Assembly: GCA_035498715.1 (NCBI GenBank)
Contig: DATJZV010000113.1
Location: forward strand, 1 to 20,330
Source of the DNA: DASPSR01 sp035498715
Lineage (GTDB): Bacteria > Nitrospirota > UBA9217
Direction: 5' to 3'
DNA length: 20,330 nt
The translations under genes and the position numbers were made by a program. Each line of letters begins with the position of its first letter. The first letter of the stretch is position 1. The notes under the pieces were generated by a model. The model saw nothing but the letters and a program-made list of their open reading frames with translations. It ran no database searches and was not told the origin of the DNA. This document shows positions 1 through 7,561 of this stretch, one piece after another.

Positions 1-5
1 CCGGT

Positions 6-467
6 ATGCAAGCGAATGGCATGGATGAAGAGATGGGTAAAAGTTTCTATAAGGATGGCATCAGATTTGAGTGCCAGGGTTCTGGCAAGTGCTGTATAAC
101 GAGGGGAAAGTACGGGTATGTTTATTTATCCTTCAAGGACCGCAAACGGCTTGCCGCCTATCTCGGCATCTCTGCCGATATGTTCACGACAAAATATGCC
201 AAAAAGACCGATGGCCAGTATCATTTGAAATATACCAGCAAGGACTGTCCGTTTTATCAGGAAAACCGCTGTATGGTATACGATGCCCGTCCTTGGCAGT
301 GCCGCACATGGCCCTTCTGGCCGGAAAACATGAACAAGGCCGTGTGGGAACGGGATGTCGCGGCCTACTGTCCTGGCGTGGGCATTGGCAGGCTATATTC
401 AGCAGAAGAGATTGAAGAAATTCTGGTAAAAAGAAAAGACGTCACCGGACGCCAGGAGGAAGGCTAA
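6..467 (+). CDS. YkgJ-family cysteine-cluster protein (putative Zn/Fe-binding)
   Basis: A small protein of the UPF0153/YkgJ type, a family thought to bind zinc or an iron-sulfur centre through clustered cysteines; its biochemical role is not established. Seven cysteines are visible at about residues 23, 29, 30, 81, 89, 99 and 122. They include the CC pair in GSGKCC, then KDCPF, NRCMVY and the family hallmark RPWQCRTWPF. There is no signal peptide or membrane segment, so it is probably cytosolic. The first Cys pair differs from the common CxxCxxCC form (here C-x5-CC). The start is uncertain: ATGs at 6, 21 and 33 are in frame, none has a strong Shine-Dalgarno, and the frame is still open at the left edge, so the true start may lie outside. 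It ends 108 bp before the convergent PilZ gene. Family call fairly sure; function unknown. Confidence 0.8.
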   Translation: MQANGMDEEMGKSFYKDGIRFECQGSGKCCITRGKYGYVYLSFKDRKRLAAYLGISADMFTTKYAKKTDGQYHLKYTSKDCPFYQENRCMVYDARPWQCRTWPFWPENMNKAVWERDVAAYCPGVGIGRLYSAEEIEEILVKRKDVTGRQEEG

Positions 468-575
468 AAGGCCAGAAAAAACCGATAATCAGACGTAGCC
501 TTTCTCAGCCGCACTTCCCCCGAAATTTTTCCTTCCCTATGGCATTGGTATGCCTGCTGCTCCTGGTCAAATGCG

Positions 576-1289
576 TCACGAGACTTCGCGCCGCATTTTT
601 TGAGCTTTCTTGTCGACAAAAGACTCCAGGGCTTGTCTGGCTTCAGAAGTGAGGCTGGAAAATTTTACGCCGTATTGTTTGGTTTTTGCTTCAGATTTCT
701 GCGGGATGATCCTGATGATCTCTCCTGTAGCCTGTATCCGGATCGAATCAGGAAGGAAGAACGAGCAGACCACATGGTCGCCCTGAACGAGGGTCTTGTC
801 GGTTTCAATGAGCATGCCCGTTGTGCTTATATTCTGTGACCGGCAGAAGAACGTTGTGTTCAAGGGGTTCCCATGAATGATGGCATTTCCCTCAACGGAG
901 ACCAGCACGCGGTATGTCTCCCTCCATGCAATTTCGAGAAGCTGCTGCGCTTTCGCGAGAAGCATAGCGGGATTGACCGGCCGCAGCATTACAGCATTCG
1001 CACCACACCGAGAACTTTGTTCGATCGCTGCAGGTGTGTTGGGGCTGATCATCAGTACCGAGACAGAACGCAGTTCCGCGTCTTTTCTGATCAGAGAGAA
1101 AAGCTGTTCACTGCTCATTCCTGGCATGTCGAGCTCAGCAATGATAAGATGCACGCGCTCATCGCGATGGACCTTGAGCGCCTCATCGTTCGAGGCTGCT
1201 GTAAATATCTTGACGTCCGTCCGGTCCAAAAAGCTGTTTTTCTGCCGCAACGTTTTGTGAATATCCTGCCCTATTAACACTTTTTTCAT
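576..1289 (-). CDS. Pseudo-receiver + PilZ domain protein (c-di-GMP effector)
   Basis: A two-domain signalling protein of 237 aa. Residues about 1-118 have a CheY-like receiver pattern, and about 122-232 form a PilZ domain. The PilZ c-di-GMP-binding motifs look intact: RETYR at 123-127 (RxxxR) and NISTTG at 153-158 ([D/N]xSxxG). In the receiver the phospho-acceptor position aligns to Glu52 (ELDMP instead of DxxMP), the conserved Lys aligns to Arg103 (LRPV), and the acidic pocket is reduced to GQD near residues 7-9. Ser82 of the switch position is kept. It probably responds to c-di-GMP and not to a kinase. I chose ATG 1289 (MKKVLIG) because that is where the beta-1 strand of the receiver begins; an in-frame TTG at 1331 would add 14 residues, and neither start has a well-spaced Shine-Dalgarno. 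It has no kinase neighbour and its target is unknown. Confidence 0.82.
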   Translation of the reverse strand: MKKVLIGQDIHKTLRQKNSFLDRTDVKIFTAASNDEALKVHRDERVHLIIAELDMPGMSSEQLFSLIRKDAELRSVSVLMISPNTPAAIEQSSRCGANAVMLRPVNPAMLLAKAQQLLEIAWRETYRVLVSVEGNAIIHGNPLNTTFFCRSQNISTTGMLIETDKTLVQGDHVVCSFFLPDSIRIQATGEIIRIIPQKSEAKTKQYGVKFSSLTSEARQALESFVDKKAQKMRREVS

Positions 1290-1356
1290 GGCTGACCCGC
1301 GGTCGTTCGACCTGCTCCTTTCGATTGCCAATGGATGGCGTGCACTGCACTACCTG

Positions 1357-1365
1357 ATTATAGCA
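1357..1365 (-). promoter_or_regulatory. Extended -10 promoter of the PilZ gene
   Basis: On the minus strand this reads TGCTATAAT, a perfect -10 hexamer with the upstream TG of an extended -10 element. A weak -35 (CCGACA) lies 15 bp further upstream. Transcription would begin near 1350, about 60 nt before the ATG at 1289. Confidence 0.55.
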
Positions 1366-1432
1366 TAAAAGGTAAAATGTCGGCAGCTGCCGGGCTTGTA
1401 GTGACGGCATAGGGTGAGACGATTTACTCAAG

Positions 1433-2236
1433 TCATTTCAACCCAAGCAGCTTTACAGCATTTTGATACAGCATCTTCTCTTTCATCAGGTCGGATATCT
1501 TTAATCGCAGCGTCCGTTCAAGCATCTCCTTCTGATCTGTCCACGGACTGTCGGTACCGAAGAGCAATCTGTCTTCAGAAAAATGTGAGATGAGCTTAAT
1601 GAACTGGTCGTCACTCACCTCACTCAGAGTCATTGACGTCTCCGTGTAAACGTTCTCGCAATCGCTTAGACAGCTGATACGGTCCCACTGCTTCCAGCCA
1701 CCGACATGCGTACAGACAATCGTGAGATCCTTGAACCAGTCAGCTATTTTCTTTACGCGTTCAACGTCGGCTTGGGTATTCCCGGGAAAGGCCATGTCGT
1801 ACCCGCTGTGGAACATGATGTAGAATCCGAATGATGCCATCAGCTCGTAAAAACCATACATGTACTTGTCATCGATAAAGAACTTCTGGTACATAGGGTG
1901 AAGCTTGACCCCCCGTATGCCTGCCCGATGCGCTTGGCCGAACATGTCCTCCACCTCTTCGGTGTCATTCGACGGGTGAAAGGAGATGAGCGGATGGATG
2001 GCCTCGCTTTTGATCTGTATGCAGAAATCGAGGATAGGTTGCATCTGCGAGGGCTTCGTAGCGATATTCGCGACGACGCTCGCGGAAATGTCCGCGGTCT
2101 TCATTGATTCGAGCAGGCCCCGTAATGTTCCGTCCGTACAGGGCCGGTAGTGGCCTGACTCTGCTGAAAGAGCCTCCATGGCATTCTTGGCAACCTTGTC
2201 CGGAAAAATGTGGGTGTGGAAGTCGATGTATCGCAT
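1433..2236 (-). CDS. Amidohydrolase-2 family metal-dependent hydrolase/decarboxylase
   Basis: A TIM-barrel metal enzyme of the amidohydrolase superfamily (PF04909 type, related to ACMSD-like decarboxylases and hydrolases), 267 aa. Visible ligand and active-site motifs in order: FHTHIFP (His7, His9), GVKLHP (Lys111, His113), FHSG (His143), THVGG (His177) and LLFGTDSPW (Asp229). The complete set suggests a functional metal site. No signal peptide, so cytosolic. The ATG at 2236 is preceded by AAGGAA at suitable spacing. It is the last same-strand gene of the array, 180 bp after the paaK-like gene; that gap holds an inverted repeat, so co-transcription is uncertain. A role in breakdown of the aromatic or amino acid compound handled upstream is plausible but not shown. 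The substrate cannot be read from sequence. Confidence 0.85.
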   Translation of the reverse strand: MRYIDFHTHIFPDKVAKNAMEALSAESGHYRPCTDGTLRGLLESMKTADISASVVANIATKPSQMQPILDFCIQIKSEAIHPLISFHPSNDTEEVEDMFGQAHRAGIRGVKLHPMYQKFFIDDKYMYGFYELMASFGFYIMFHSGYDMAFPGNTQADVERVKKIADWFKDLTIVCTHVGGWKQWDRISCLSDCENVYTETSMTLSEVSDDQFIKLISHFSEDRLLFGTDSPWTDQKEMLERTLRLKISDLMKEKMLYQNAVKLLGLK

Positions 2237-2277
2237 GTTTATATTCCTTGTGAAATCCTGCAGAGACTGAGGAATTT

Positions 2278-2412
2278 TTTGCCACAGATCTACAGTGATT
2301 ATGTACGATTTTCAAACAGCACCAATGTTATATCTGTGAAAGTCATAATTTCATCAGTATCTTGATTGATGGAGCATTCGCATTCTCCTTGCCTCTGTGG
2401 TTCTGTGGCAAA
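2278..2412. repeat. Intergenic element bounded by 11-bp inverted repeats
   Basis: TTTGCCACAGA at 2278-2288 and its exact reverse complement TCTGTGGCAAA at 2402-2412 bound about 135 bp between the paaK-like stop and the amidohydrolase start. The right arm continues as a GCCACAGAACCACAGAGG-like stretch on the minus strand, a pattern I recall from dispersed intergenic repeats in environmental bacterial genomes (recollection, not a search). No ORF lies inside. It could be a degenerate MITE- or REP-like element, or a structured spacer affecting read-through. Confidence 0.45.
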
Positions 2413-2415
2413 GTA

Positions 2416-3714
2416 TTAGAATTTGCGGTTATCAACGACCCGCTTTGCTTTTCCTTCGAACCTCTCCAGCGTTTTCTTTTCAACGAGCTTCACTTCAACC
2501 GAGATGCCGAGTTCCGCGGCGAGCCGCTTCTTAATGTTTTCCTTGAGCTCGGTCTGTTTCCTCATCTCATCGAAGAAAATCGCTTCTGATACCTCGACGA
2601 GTACCATGGTCTCATCAAGGGCGCCCTTGCGATCGATGATGATCTGGTAGTGCGGGGCAATCCCTTCGATCTCGAAGAGAACCGTCTCGATCTGCGACGG
2701 GAACACGTTTACACCGCGGATGATAAGCATATCGTCAGTCCTACCGAATACCCTCGTCATCCGCCTCATGGTCCTGCCACAGGGGCAAGACTCGGGCATA
2801 AGCCGGGTGAGGTCGCGGGTTCGATACCGGATGACCGGGAAGGCTTCTTTCGTGAGCGTGGTGATTACCATCTCTCCGATCTGGCCGGGCCTGACCGGTG
2901 CGAGCGTGTCAGGATTGATCATCTCGACAAGAAAATGGTCTTCGTTGATATGCAGACCGTTTCGCTCGAGGCACTCTCCGGCAACGCCCGGTCCCATGAC
3001 CTCGGAGAGGCCGTAATTGTCCGTAGCAATGATCTTGAGCTTTCCCTCAATCTCCCTCCGCATAGCGTCTGACCAGGGTTCGGCACCGAAGAGCCCGTAC
3101 TTGAGGGAGAGCGAGCTTGGGTTGATTCCCATTTCCCTGATTGTGTCTGCTATCAGCATGGCATAGCTTGGCGTGCTTACGAGCGCCGTGGTCTTGAAAT
3201 CCTGCATGATTTTGATCTGGCGCTTCGTGTTTCCGCTCGAGATCGGGATAACTGAGGCACCGAGGCGCTCTGCGCCATAATGCAGGCCAAAGGCACCGGT
3301 GAAGAGGCCATAGTTGAACGAGATCTGAATTACGTCGTCTTTTGTAATACCTCCGGCAGTGAGGATCCGCGCCACAAGGTTCGACCAGGTCTTGATGTCG
3401 TTCCTTGAATAGCCCACGACCGTGGACATACCCGTTGTCCCTGACGAGGCATGAACACGGACGACCTCCCGGAGTGGAACTGCGAATAGACCGTATGGGT
3501 AGTTGTTCCGCAAGTCGTTCTTGGTCGTGAAGGGGAGTTTTCCCAGATCATCGAGGGAGCGCAGGTCATCGGGATTGAATCCTATCTCATCGAACTTTTT
3601 CCGATAAAAAGGGACGTTCCTGTACACCCGGTTGAGGGTCGACTCGAGCCGTTCGAGCTGCATCTGCTCAAGCTCTTCTCTGTCCATGCATTCGCTTTCA
3701 GGTTGCCAGTACAT
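2416..3714 (-). CDS. paaK: Phenylacetate-CoA ligase-type AMP-forming acyl-CoA ligase
   Basis: An adenylate-forming ligase of the PaaK family, 432 aa, the usual length. It should activate an aryl acid (phenylacetate, indoleacetate or a relative) to its CoA thioester using ATP. Motifs: HASSGTTG at about 88-95, FNYGLFTGAFG at 133-143, DNYGLSE at 232-238, YRTRDL at 297-302, CPCGRT at 310-315, GRTDDMLIIRG at 324-334 opening the C-terminal domain, and GKAKR near 421. The phosphate loop reads GTTGMST where I recall GTTGKPT being common. ATG 3714 is preferred over a GTG at 3720 because GGAGG sits 5 nt ahead of the ATG and overlaps the GTG. It lies 126 bp downstream of livF on the same strand. Such ligases beside liv genes and ACT proteins suggest aromatic amino-acid or aryl-acid metabolism (inference). 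Exact substrate unknown. Confidence 0.88.
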   Translation of the reverse strand: MYWQPESECMDREELEQMQLERLESTLNRVYRNVPFYRKKFDEIGFNPDDLRSLDDLGKLPFTTKNDLRNNYPYGLFAVPLREVVRVHASSGTTGMSTVVGYSRNDIKTWSNLVARILTAGGITKDDVIQISFNYGLFTGAFGLHYGAERLGASVIPISSGNTKRQIKIMQDFKTTALVSTPSYAMLIADTIREMGINPSSLSLKYGLFGAEPWSDAMRREIEGKLKIIATDNYGLSEVMGPGVAGECLERNGLHINEDHFLVEMINPDTLAPVRPGQIGEMVITTLTKEAFPVIRYRTRDLTRLMPESCPCGRTMRRMTRVFGRTDDMLIIRGVNVFPSQIETVLFEIEGIAPHYQIIIDRKGALDETMVLVEVSEAIFFDEMRKQTELKENIKKRLAAELGISVEVKLVEKKTLERFEGKAKRVVDNRKF

Positions 3715-3759
3715 AATCACCTCCGTTCGCTAATAAATCCGAAACTACAATAGCGAAGT

Positions 3760-3813
3760 ACTCGATAATTTTAAACTCGAAAGTTAATTGATTAGTGCGA
3801 TTCGTTCACTCGA
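3760..3813. repeat. Three ACTCGA direct repeats in the livF-paaK gap
   Basis: ACTCGA occurs at 3760-3765, 3775-3780 and 3808-3813 within an AT-rich 126-bp gap (3715-3840). On the coding strand this is TCGAGT three times. It may be a regulator site, or chance; nothing else in the gap is recognisable except the paaK Shine-Dalgarno at about 3720-3725. Confidence 0.25.
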
Positions 3814-3840
3814 GGTTATCAAGGATTTCGTACCTCAAAA

Positions 3841-4575
3841 TTAGATATTGTCATAGTCAAGGTCTCTTCCGAGATACGCCCGCTGCACATCACGGTTCGC
3901 CAGGAGATCATCGGCCTCTCCCTCGAGAATGATCCTGCCGGTCTCGAGAACATAACCGCGGCTCGCGATCTTGAGGGCGCTCCGCGCATTTTGCTCCACG
4001 AGCAGCACGGTGTTCCCCTCTTCGCGAATCCTGACTATGAGGTTAAAGATCTCTTTCACCATGAGCGGCGCCAGCCCCATGGAGGGCTCGTCGAGCATGA
4101 TCAAGGACGGCCTGGCCATGAGAGCCCTGCCCATTGCGAGCATCTGCTGTTCACCTCCGGAAAGAGTGCCGGCAAGCTGCTGCTCCCGCTGCCTGAGTAC
4201 CGGAAAGAGACCGTACACATGCTCGAGATCGCGTTCCACGTCATGCTTGTTCCCGCGCCGGTACTGTACGTAGGCGCCGAGCAGAAGATTCTCCTTCACC
4301 GGCATGGCGGGAAACACCTGCCTGCCTTCGGGAACGAGCGAGCAGCCGCTGAACACGATCTGCTCCGTCGGAACGTGATCTATGTTCCGGCCATTGAAAA
4401 GGATTTCGCCTGACTGGGTCCTGAGCAGACCCATGATGGACTTGAGGAGCGTGGTCTTGCCCGCGCCATTTGCGCCGAGGATCGTGACAATCTCGCCGGC
4501 TTTTACATGAAGCGATACGCGTCTCAGGACATTCAGGCTTCCGTACCCTGCATTAATGTTCCGCAGTTTAAGCAT
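3841..4575 (-). CDS. livF: Branched-chain amino acid-type ABC transporter ATP-binding protein LivF
   Basis: One of two ATPase subunits of a HAAT/Liv-type importer; 244 aa, a normal LivF length. Walker A GANGAGKTT at 34-42, ABC signature LSGGEQQ at 138-144, Walker B IMLDEPS at 159-165, and the LivF-typical VEQN in the switch loop (Gln195 where LivG has His). The start is ATG 4575, whose first 8 bases overlap the end of livG (stop 4568-4570); GGGAGAAG lies upstream inside livG. Longer in-frame starts reaching into livG give no homologous sequence. The overlap implies translational coupling of the two ATPases. Confidence 0.95.
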   Translation of the reverse strand: MLKLRNINAGYGSLNVLRRVSLHVKAGEIVTILGANGAGKTTLLKSIMGLLRTQSGEILFNGRNIDHVPTEQIVFSGCSLVPEGRQVFPAMPVKENLLLGAYVQYRRGNKHDVERDLEHVYGLFPVLRQREQQLAGTLSGGEQQMLAMGRALMARPSLIMLDEPSMGLAPLMVKEIFNLIVRIREEGNTVLLVEQNARSALKIASRGYVLETGRIILEGEADDLLANRDVQRAYLGRDLDYDNI

Positions 4576-5332
4576 CGTCTTCTCCCAGGTAGACCCTGAC
4601 GACTTCGGGGTTGTGCTGGATCGCGCGGGGCACATCGTCGGCAATCTTTTCGCCGTAGCTGAGGACGATGATCTCGTCTGAGATTTTCATGACAAGCGAC
4701 ATGTCATGCTCAACGATTAAAACCGTGATACCGAGGGACCTGATCCTGGAGATGAGTTTAGCCATATCAGCTGTTTCCCGAATATTGAGGCCTGCTGCGG
4801 GCTCATCGAGGAGAAGCATACGCGGTTCCGAAGCAAGTGCGCGGGCGAGCTCAACAGCGCGTTGCTGGCCGTAGGAAAGGCTTGTGGCCTCGCGATGGGA
4901 CAGTCCGGCGATGTCGAGAAAGTCCAAGAACGCGAGGGCTTTTTCTCTTATTTCTTTCTCCTCACGCCAGGTCCAGGGGAGGTTCAGCATGCCGGCAATG
5001 AACCCGGCCCTGCTTTTGACATGGCGGCCAACCATGACATTTTCCATCGCGGTCATGTGCGCGAACAACCTGATATGCTGAAAGGTGCGCGCAAGTCCCT
5101 CTTCCGCGATCTCACAGGGACTCCTTCCGTGGATCGTCATACCATTATAAACGATAGAGCCTGAGTCGGGTGAAAGGAAGCCGGATACTATATTGAAGAG
5201 CGTCGTTTTTCCGGCACCATTCGGCCCGATGACCGCCTTGATGCTTCCCTGCTCAACGGTGAAGCTCACTTCCTTCACTGCTTGAAGGCCGCCAAAACGC
5301 TTGCTGATATTGTTTACTTCTAGAAGAGCCAT
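4568..5332 (-). CDS. livG: Branched-chain amino acid-type ABC transporter ATP-binding protein LivG
   Basis: The second ATPase of the importer, 254 aa. Walker A GPNGAGKTT at 36-44, the LivG-typical ARTFQHIRLF at 81-90, signature LSYGQQ at 152-157, Walker B LLLDEPAAGLN from 173, and switch His209 in IVEHD. The insertion between Q-loop and signature (WREEKEI region) is normal for LivG. ATG 5332 is chosen over TTG 5347 because homologous sequence begins at MALLEV; GGATAGAG precedes it. It lies 113 bp downstream of livM; that gap shows nothing recognisable. Confidence 0.95.
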   Translation of the reverse strand: MALLEVNNISKRFGGLQAVKEVSFTVEQGSIKAVIGPNGAGKTTLFNIVSGFLSPDSGSIVYNGMTIHGRSPCEIAEEGLARTFQHIRLFAHMTAMENVMVGRHVKSRAGFIAGMLNLPWTWREEKEIREKALAFLDFLDIAGLSHREATSLSYGQQRAVELARALASEPRMLLLDEPAAGLNIRETADMAKLISRIRSLGITVLIVEHDMSLVMKISDEIIVLSYGEKIADDVPRAIQHNPEVVRVYLGEDDA

Positions 5333-5445
5333 TATTACTCTATCCAATAATTAAATGCCAGTAATTCATGAATCCGATTGACACGAATGCCGCGAAGAAA
5401 ATCTTTACGCTTTGTTTGTGTGATCCGCATAACTCATGTAGATCA

Positions 5446-6525
5446 TTAGCTTTGTATCCTCATCGCCTTCGTCCGCCGCACGAACTTCCTCACGAGCACC
5501 AGAAGATCGGAGCCCATAATACCATCGGGCGCGAAGAGCATGATGAGGATCAGGATGCCGCCGAACACGGCGTCATCGAAGGTCCCGAAATATCCTCGTA
5601 AAGAAAAGAAGTTTAAGATCACGCTCATGATGAGCGTTCCCCAGAGGCTCCTCATGCCGCCGACAGCAACGATCGCCACATACCGTACGGACTTCATGAT
5701 CGACGCTTCGGACGGGCCGATGCCGCCATTAAAGTGCGTGAGGAAGACACCGGCGATAGCAGCGAGCACGGCGCTCAGAACGAACGTGTACAACTTGTAG
5801 CGGGACGTGTCAACGCCCATAGCGTTCGATGCGTCCTCTGCTCCGTGGATTGCGCGGAGCGCGCGGCCTACCCGTGAGTTGATGAGGTTCACAAGTAAAA
5901 GCATTGCCACGATGACGAGGAGCCAGGCAAAGTAATAATTCAGCACCCTAAGTGACGAGCCGCCGCTCACGCTGATGCCGGGCACTAAAGGGAAGGGCGG
6001 CACGCTTGAGATCCCGTCAGCAGCGCCGAAGCGCTGGGTGCCGAGCACGACGCTGAAGATGATCGTGCCGAATCCGAGCGTCGCCATCGCCAGATAATGA
6101 CCTTTTAGTTTGAGCACCGGGATTCCAATGGCGTAAGAAATGACCAGCGCGAGGAAGGCGGCAACAACGCAGGCAACCCAAGGATGGACGCTCAGGATCT
6201 GGGCGCCGTAAAGATCCTGTCGGCTTATCAGAACCTGGAGCCGTGTCAGCAATGAGATGAGCGGAACGTCCTTATACGTTGAGAGATTGAGCGTGGTGAG
6301 CACGGCTGACGCATAGCCGCCAATCGCAAAGAAGCCTGCGTGGCCCAGAGAAATCTGGCCCGCAAATCCCATTAAGAGGCAGAGTCCGACGGCGACGAGA
6401 GAATAATAGGCTGTCATCGTGAGTTGCGTAAGATAAAAATCCTTTCCCGATACAAGCGTCAGCAGCTGGATCGCCGCAACGGTACCAGTCAGGCTCAGGA
6501 TCGGAGTAAATCGAGAGGTCCTCAT
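5446..6525 (-). CDS. livM: Liv-type ABC transporter permease LivM
   Basis: An inner-membrane permease subunit of 359 aa, mostly hydrophobic with about nine to ten predicted membrane segments. The family motif GFAGQISLGHAGFFAIGGY lies at 53-71. A cytoplasmic loop (MGVDTSRYKLYTFVLSAV) matches the region contacting the ATPase, and GGMRSLWG follows in the C-terminal third. Its ATG overlaps the livH stop by one base (TGATG), showing tight coupling. The C-terminus ends in a short basic tail. Together with LivH it forms the translocation pore. Confidence 0.94.
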   Translation of the reverse strand: MRTSRFTPILSLTGTVAAIQLLTLVSGKDFYLTQLTMTAYYSLVAVGLCLLMGFAGQISLGHAGFFAIGGYASAVLTTLNLSTYKDVPLISLLTRLQVLISRQDLYGAQILSVHPWVACVVAAFLALVISYAIGIPVLKLKGHYLAMATLGFGTIIFSVVLGTQRFGAADGISSVPPFPLVPGISVSGGSSLRVLNYYFAWLLVIVAMLLLVNLINSRVGRALRAIHGAEDASNAMGVDTSRYKLYTFVLSAVLAAIAGVFLTHFNGGIGPSEASIMKSVRYVAIVAVGGMRSLWGTLIMSVILNFFSLRGYFGTFDDAVFGGILILIMLFAPDGIMGSDLLVLVRKFVRRTKAMRIQS

Positions 6526-7415
6526 CAGAAATCCTTTAACCTCATGGCTTCCTTATTTCCGAATAGGCCGCTCGGCCTGATGAAAAGCATCGCGAGGAGG
6601 ATCGAAATGGAGATGGCGTCCTTGTAAACCGTCGGGAGCACCCAGATACTGAACGATTCGAGAACGCCGAGAATGAAGCCGGCAGCCACCGCCGCCATGC
6701 TGTTACCCAACCCGCCGAGGATAGCGACGGTAAAGCCCTTGATGGCAAGGCCCGTTCCGATATTGTACTGCGTGTAGGTGATCGGCGACACAACGCACCC
6801 GGCCAGGGCGCCGATACCGGCGGAGAGCACAAAGGAAAGAGTAACCATGTTCTTCGTCGGGATGCCGCAGAGTGCGGCGGCATCGCGGTTCGCGGCACAG
6901 GCGCGCATTTCCCTCCCCAGCATCGTGTATTTGAAAAACAGATTCAGGAAGAGGACGATGATCGAGCACACGCCGATGCTCCAGAGGACCTGCGGAGAGA
7001 TGTGGACACCGCCGATGGATAGGGAAGAGACCTCATTGCCCGTAAAATAGGGCAGGGATCTGACGCTTTCCCCCCACACGGCGAGCGCCGTCTCCCGGAT
7101 GAGGATCGAGATGCCTATGGTGATGATGATCATGCGTAGCACCGACGGCTTCACGAGCCAGCGGATAAAGGTCATCTCGATCAACCCGCCGATGATCATC
7201 GTTATCATAACGGCGCCCGGGATCGCGAGCGGAAGCGGCAGGAAACCATGCAAAGTCACGGCAATCATGCCGCCGAGCATTACGAACTCTCCCTGCGCAA
7301 AATTGATTATCCCCGTGGTGTTGTAGATGATATTGAATCCAATACCGACGATGGCGTAGATCGTGCCGTAGGTTAGGCCGGCGACGAGGTATTGAAAGAA
7401 AAATTCTAAAAACAT
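6525..7415 (-). CDS. livH: Liv-type ABC transporter permease LivH
   Basis: The partner permease, 296 aa, strongly hydrophobic with about eight membrane segments. The family motif NTTGIINFAQGEFVMLGGM lies at about 32-50, and AILGGLGNSMAA lies in the second half. I start it at ATG 7415 (MFLEFFFQYL), which fits the family N-terminus; an in-frame TTG at 7448 would add 11 residues without support. The ribosome site is weak (GAGAATAGA). The 145-bp gap up to livK copy 1 holds the direct repeats noted separately. Confidence 0.94.
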   Translation of the reverse strand: MFLEFFFQYLVAGLTYGTIYAIVGIGFNIIYNTTGIINFAQGEFVMLGGMIAVTLHGFLPLPLAIPGAVMITMIIGGLIEMTFIRWLVKPSVLRMIIITIGISILIRETALAVWGESVRSLPYFTGNEVSSLSIGGVHISPQVLWSIGVCSIIVLFLNLFFKYTMLGREMRACAANRDAAALCGIPTKNMVTLSFVLSAGIGALAGCVVSPITYTQYNIGTGLAIKGFTVAILGGLGNSMAAVAAGFILGVLESFSIWVLPTVYKDAISISILLAMLFIRPSGLFGNKEAMRLKDF

Positions 7416-7504
7416 TCTATTCTCAATCTTAAAGAAGCAGATCAGCAAAAGCTATGCTAACTGCGAAGGAGCGAAGTACGTAACGGGAGTCCTTGAAACT
7501 AACA

Positions 7505-7561
7505 TAAATAACCCCTCGAACTCCTTGCGCCTTGTGATCTCAATAGTTCTAAACAACCCCT
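7505..7561. repeat. Short direct repeat flanking the livK1 stop
   Basis: TAAATAACCCCT at 7505-7516 and TAAACAACCCCT at 7550-7561 match at 11 of 12 positions with a 45-bp period; the second copy runs up to the livK1 stop codon. The intervening sequence carries GAACT...AGTTC as a weak inverted pair. Its meaning is unknown; it could be a trace of a small insertion with target duplication. Confidence 0.35.

Noticed and set aside
2815..2835. tRNA-like GGTTCGATACC
   Set aside because: It is within the paaK-like coding sequence (YRTRDL) and lacks a cloverleaf around it.
4576..4644. 23-residue N-terminal extension of livF into livG
   Set aside because: No ABC-family similarity before MLKLRNINAG, and the ATG at 4575 has a ribosome site and the usual overlap.
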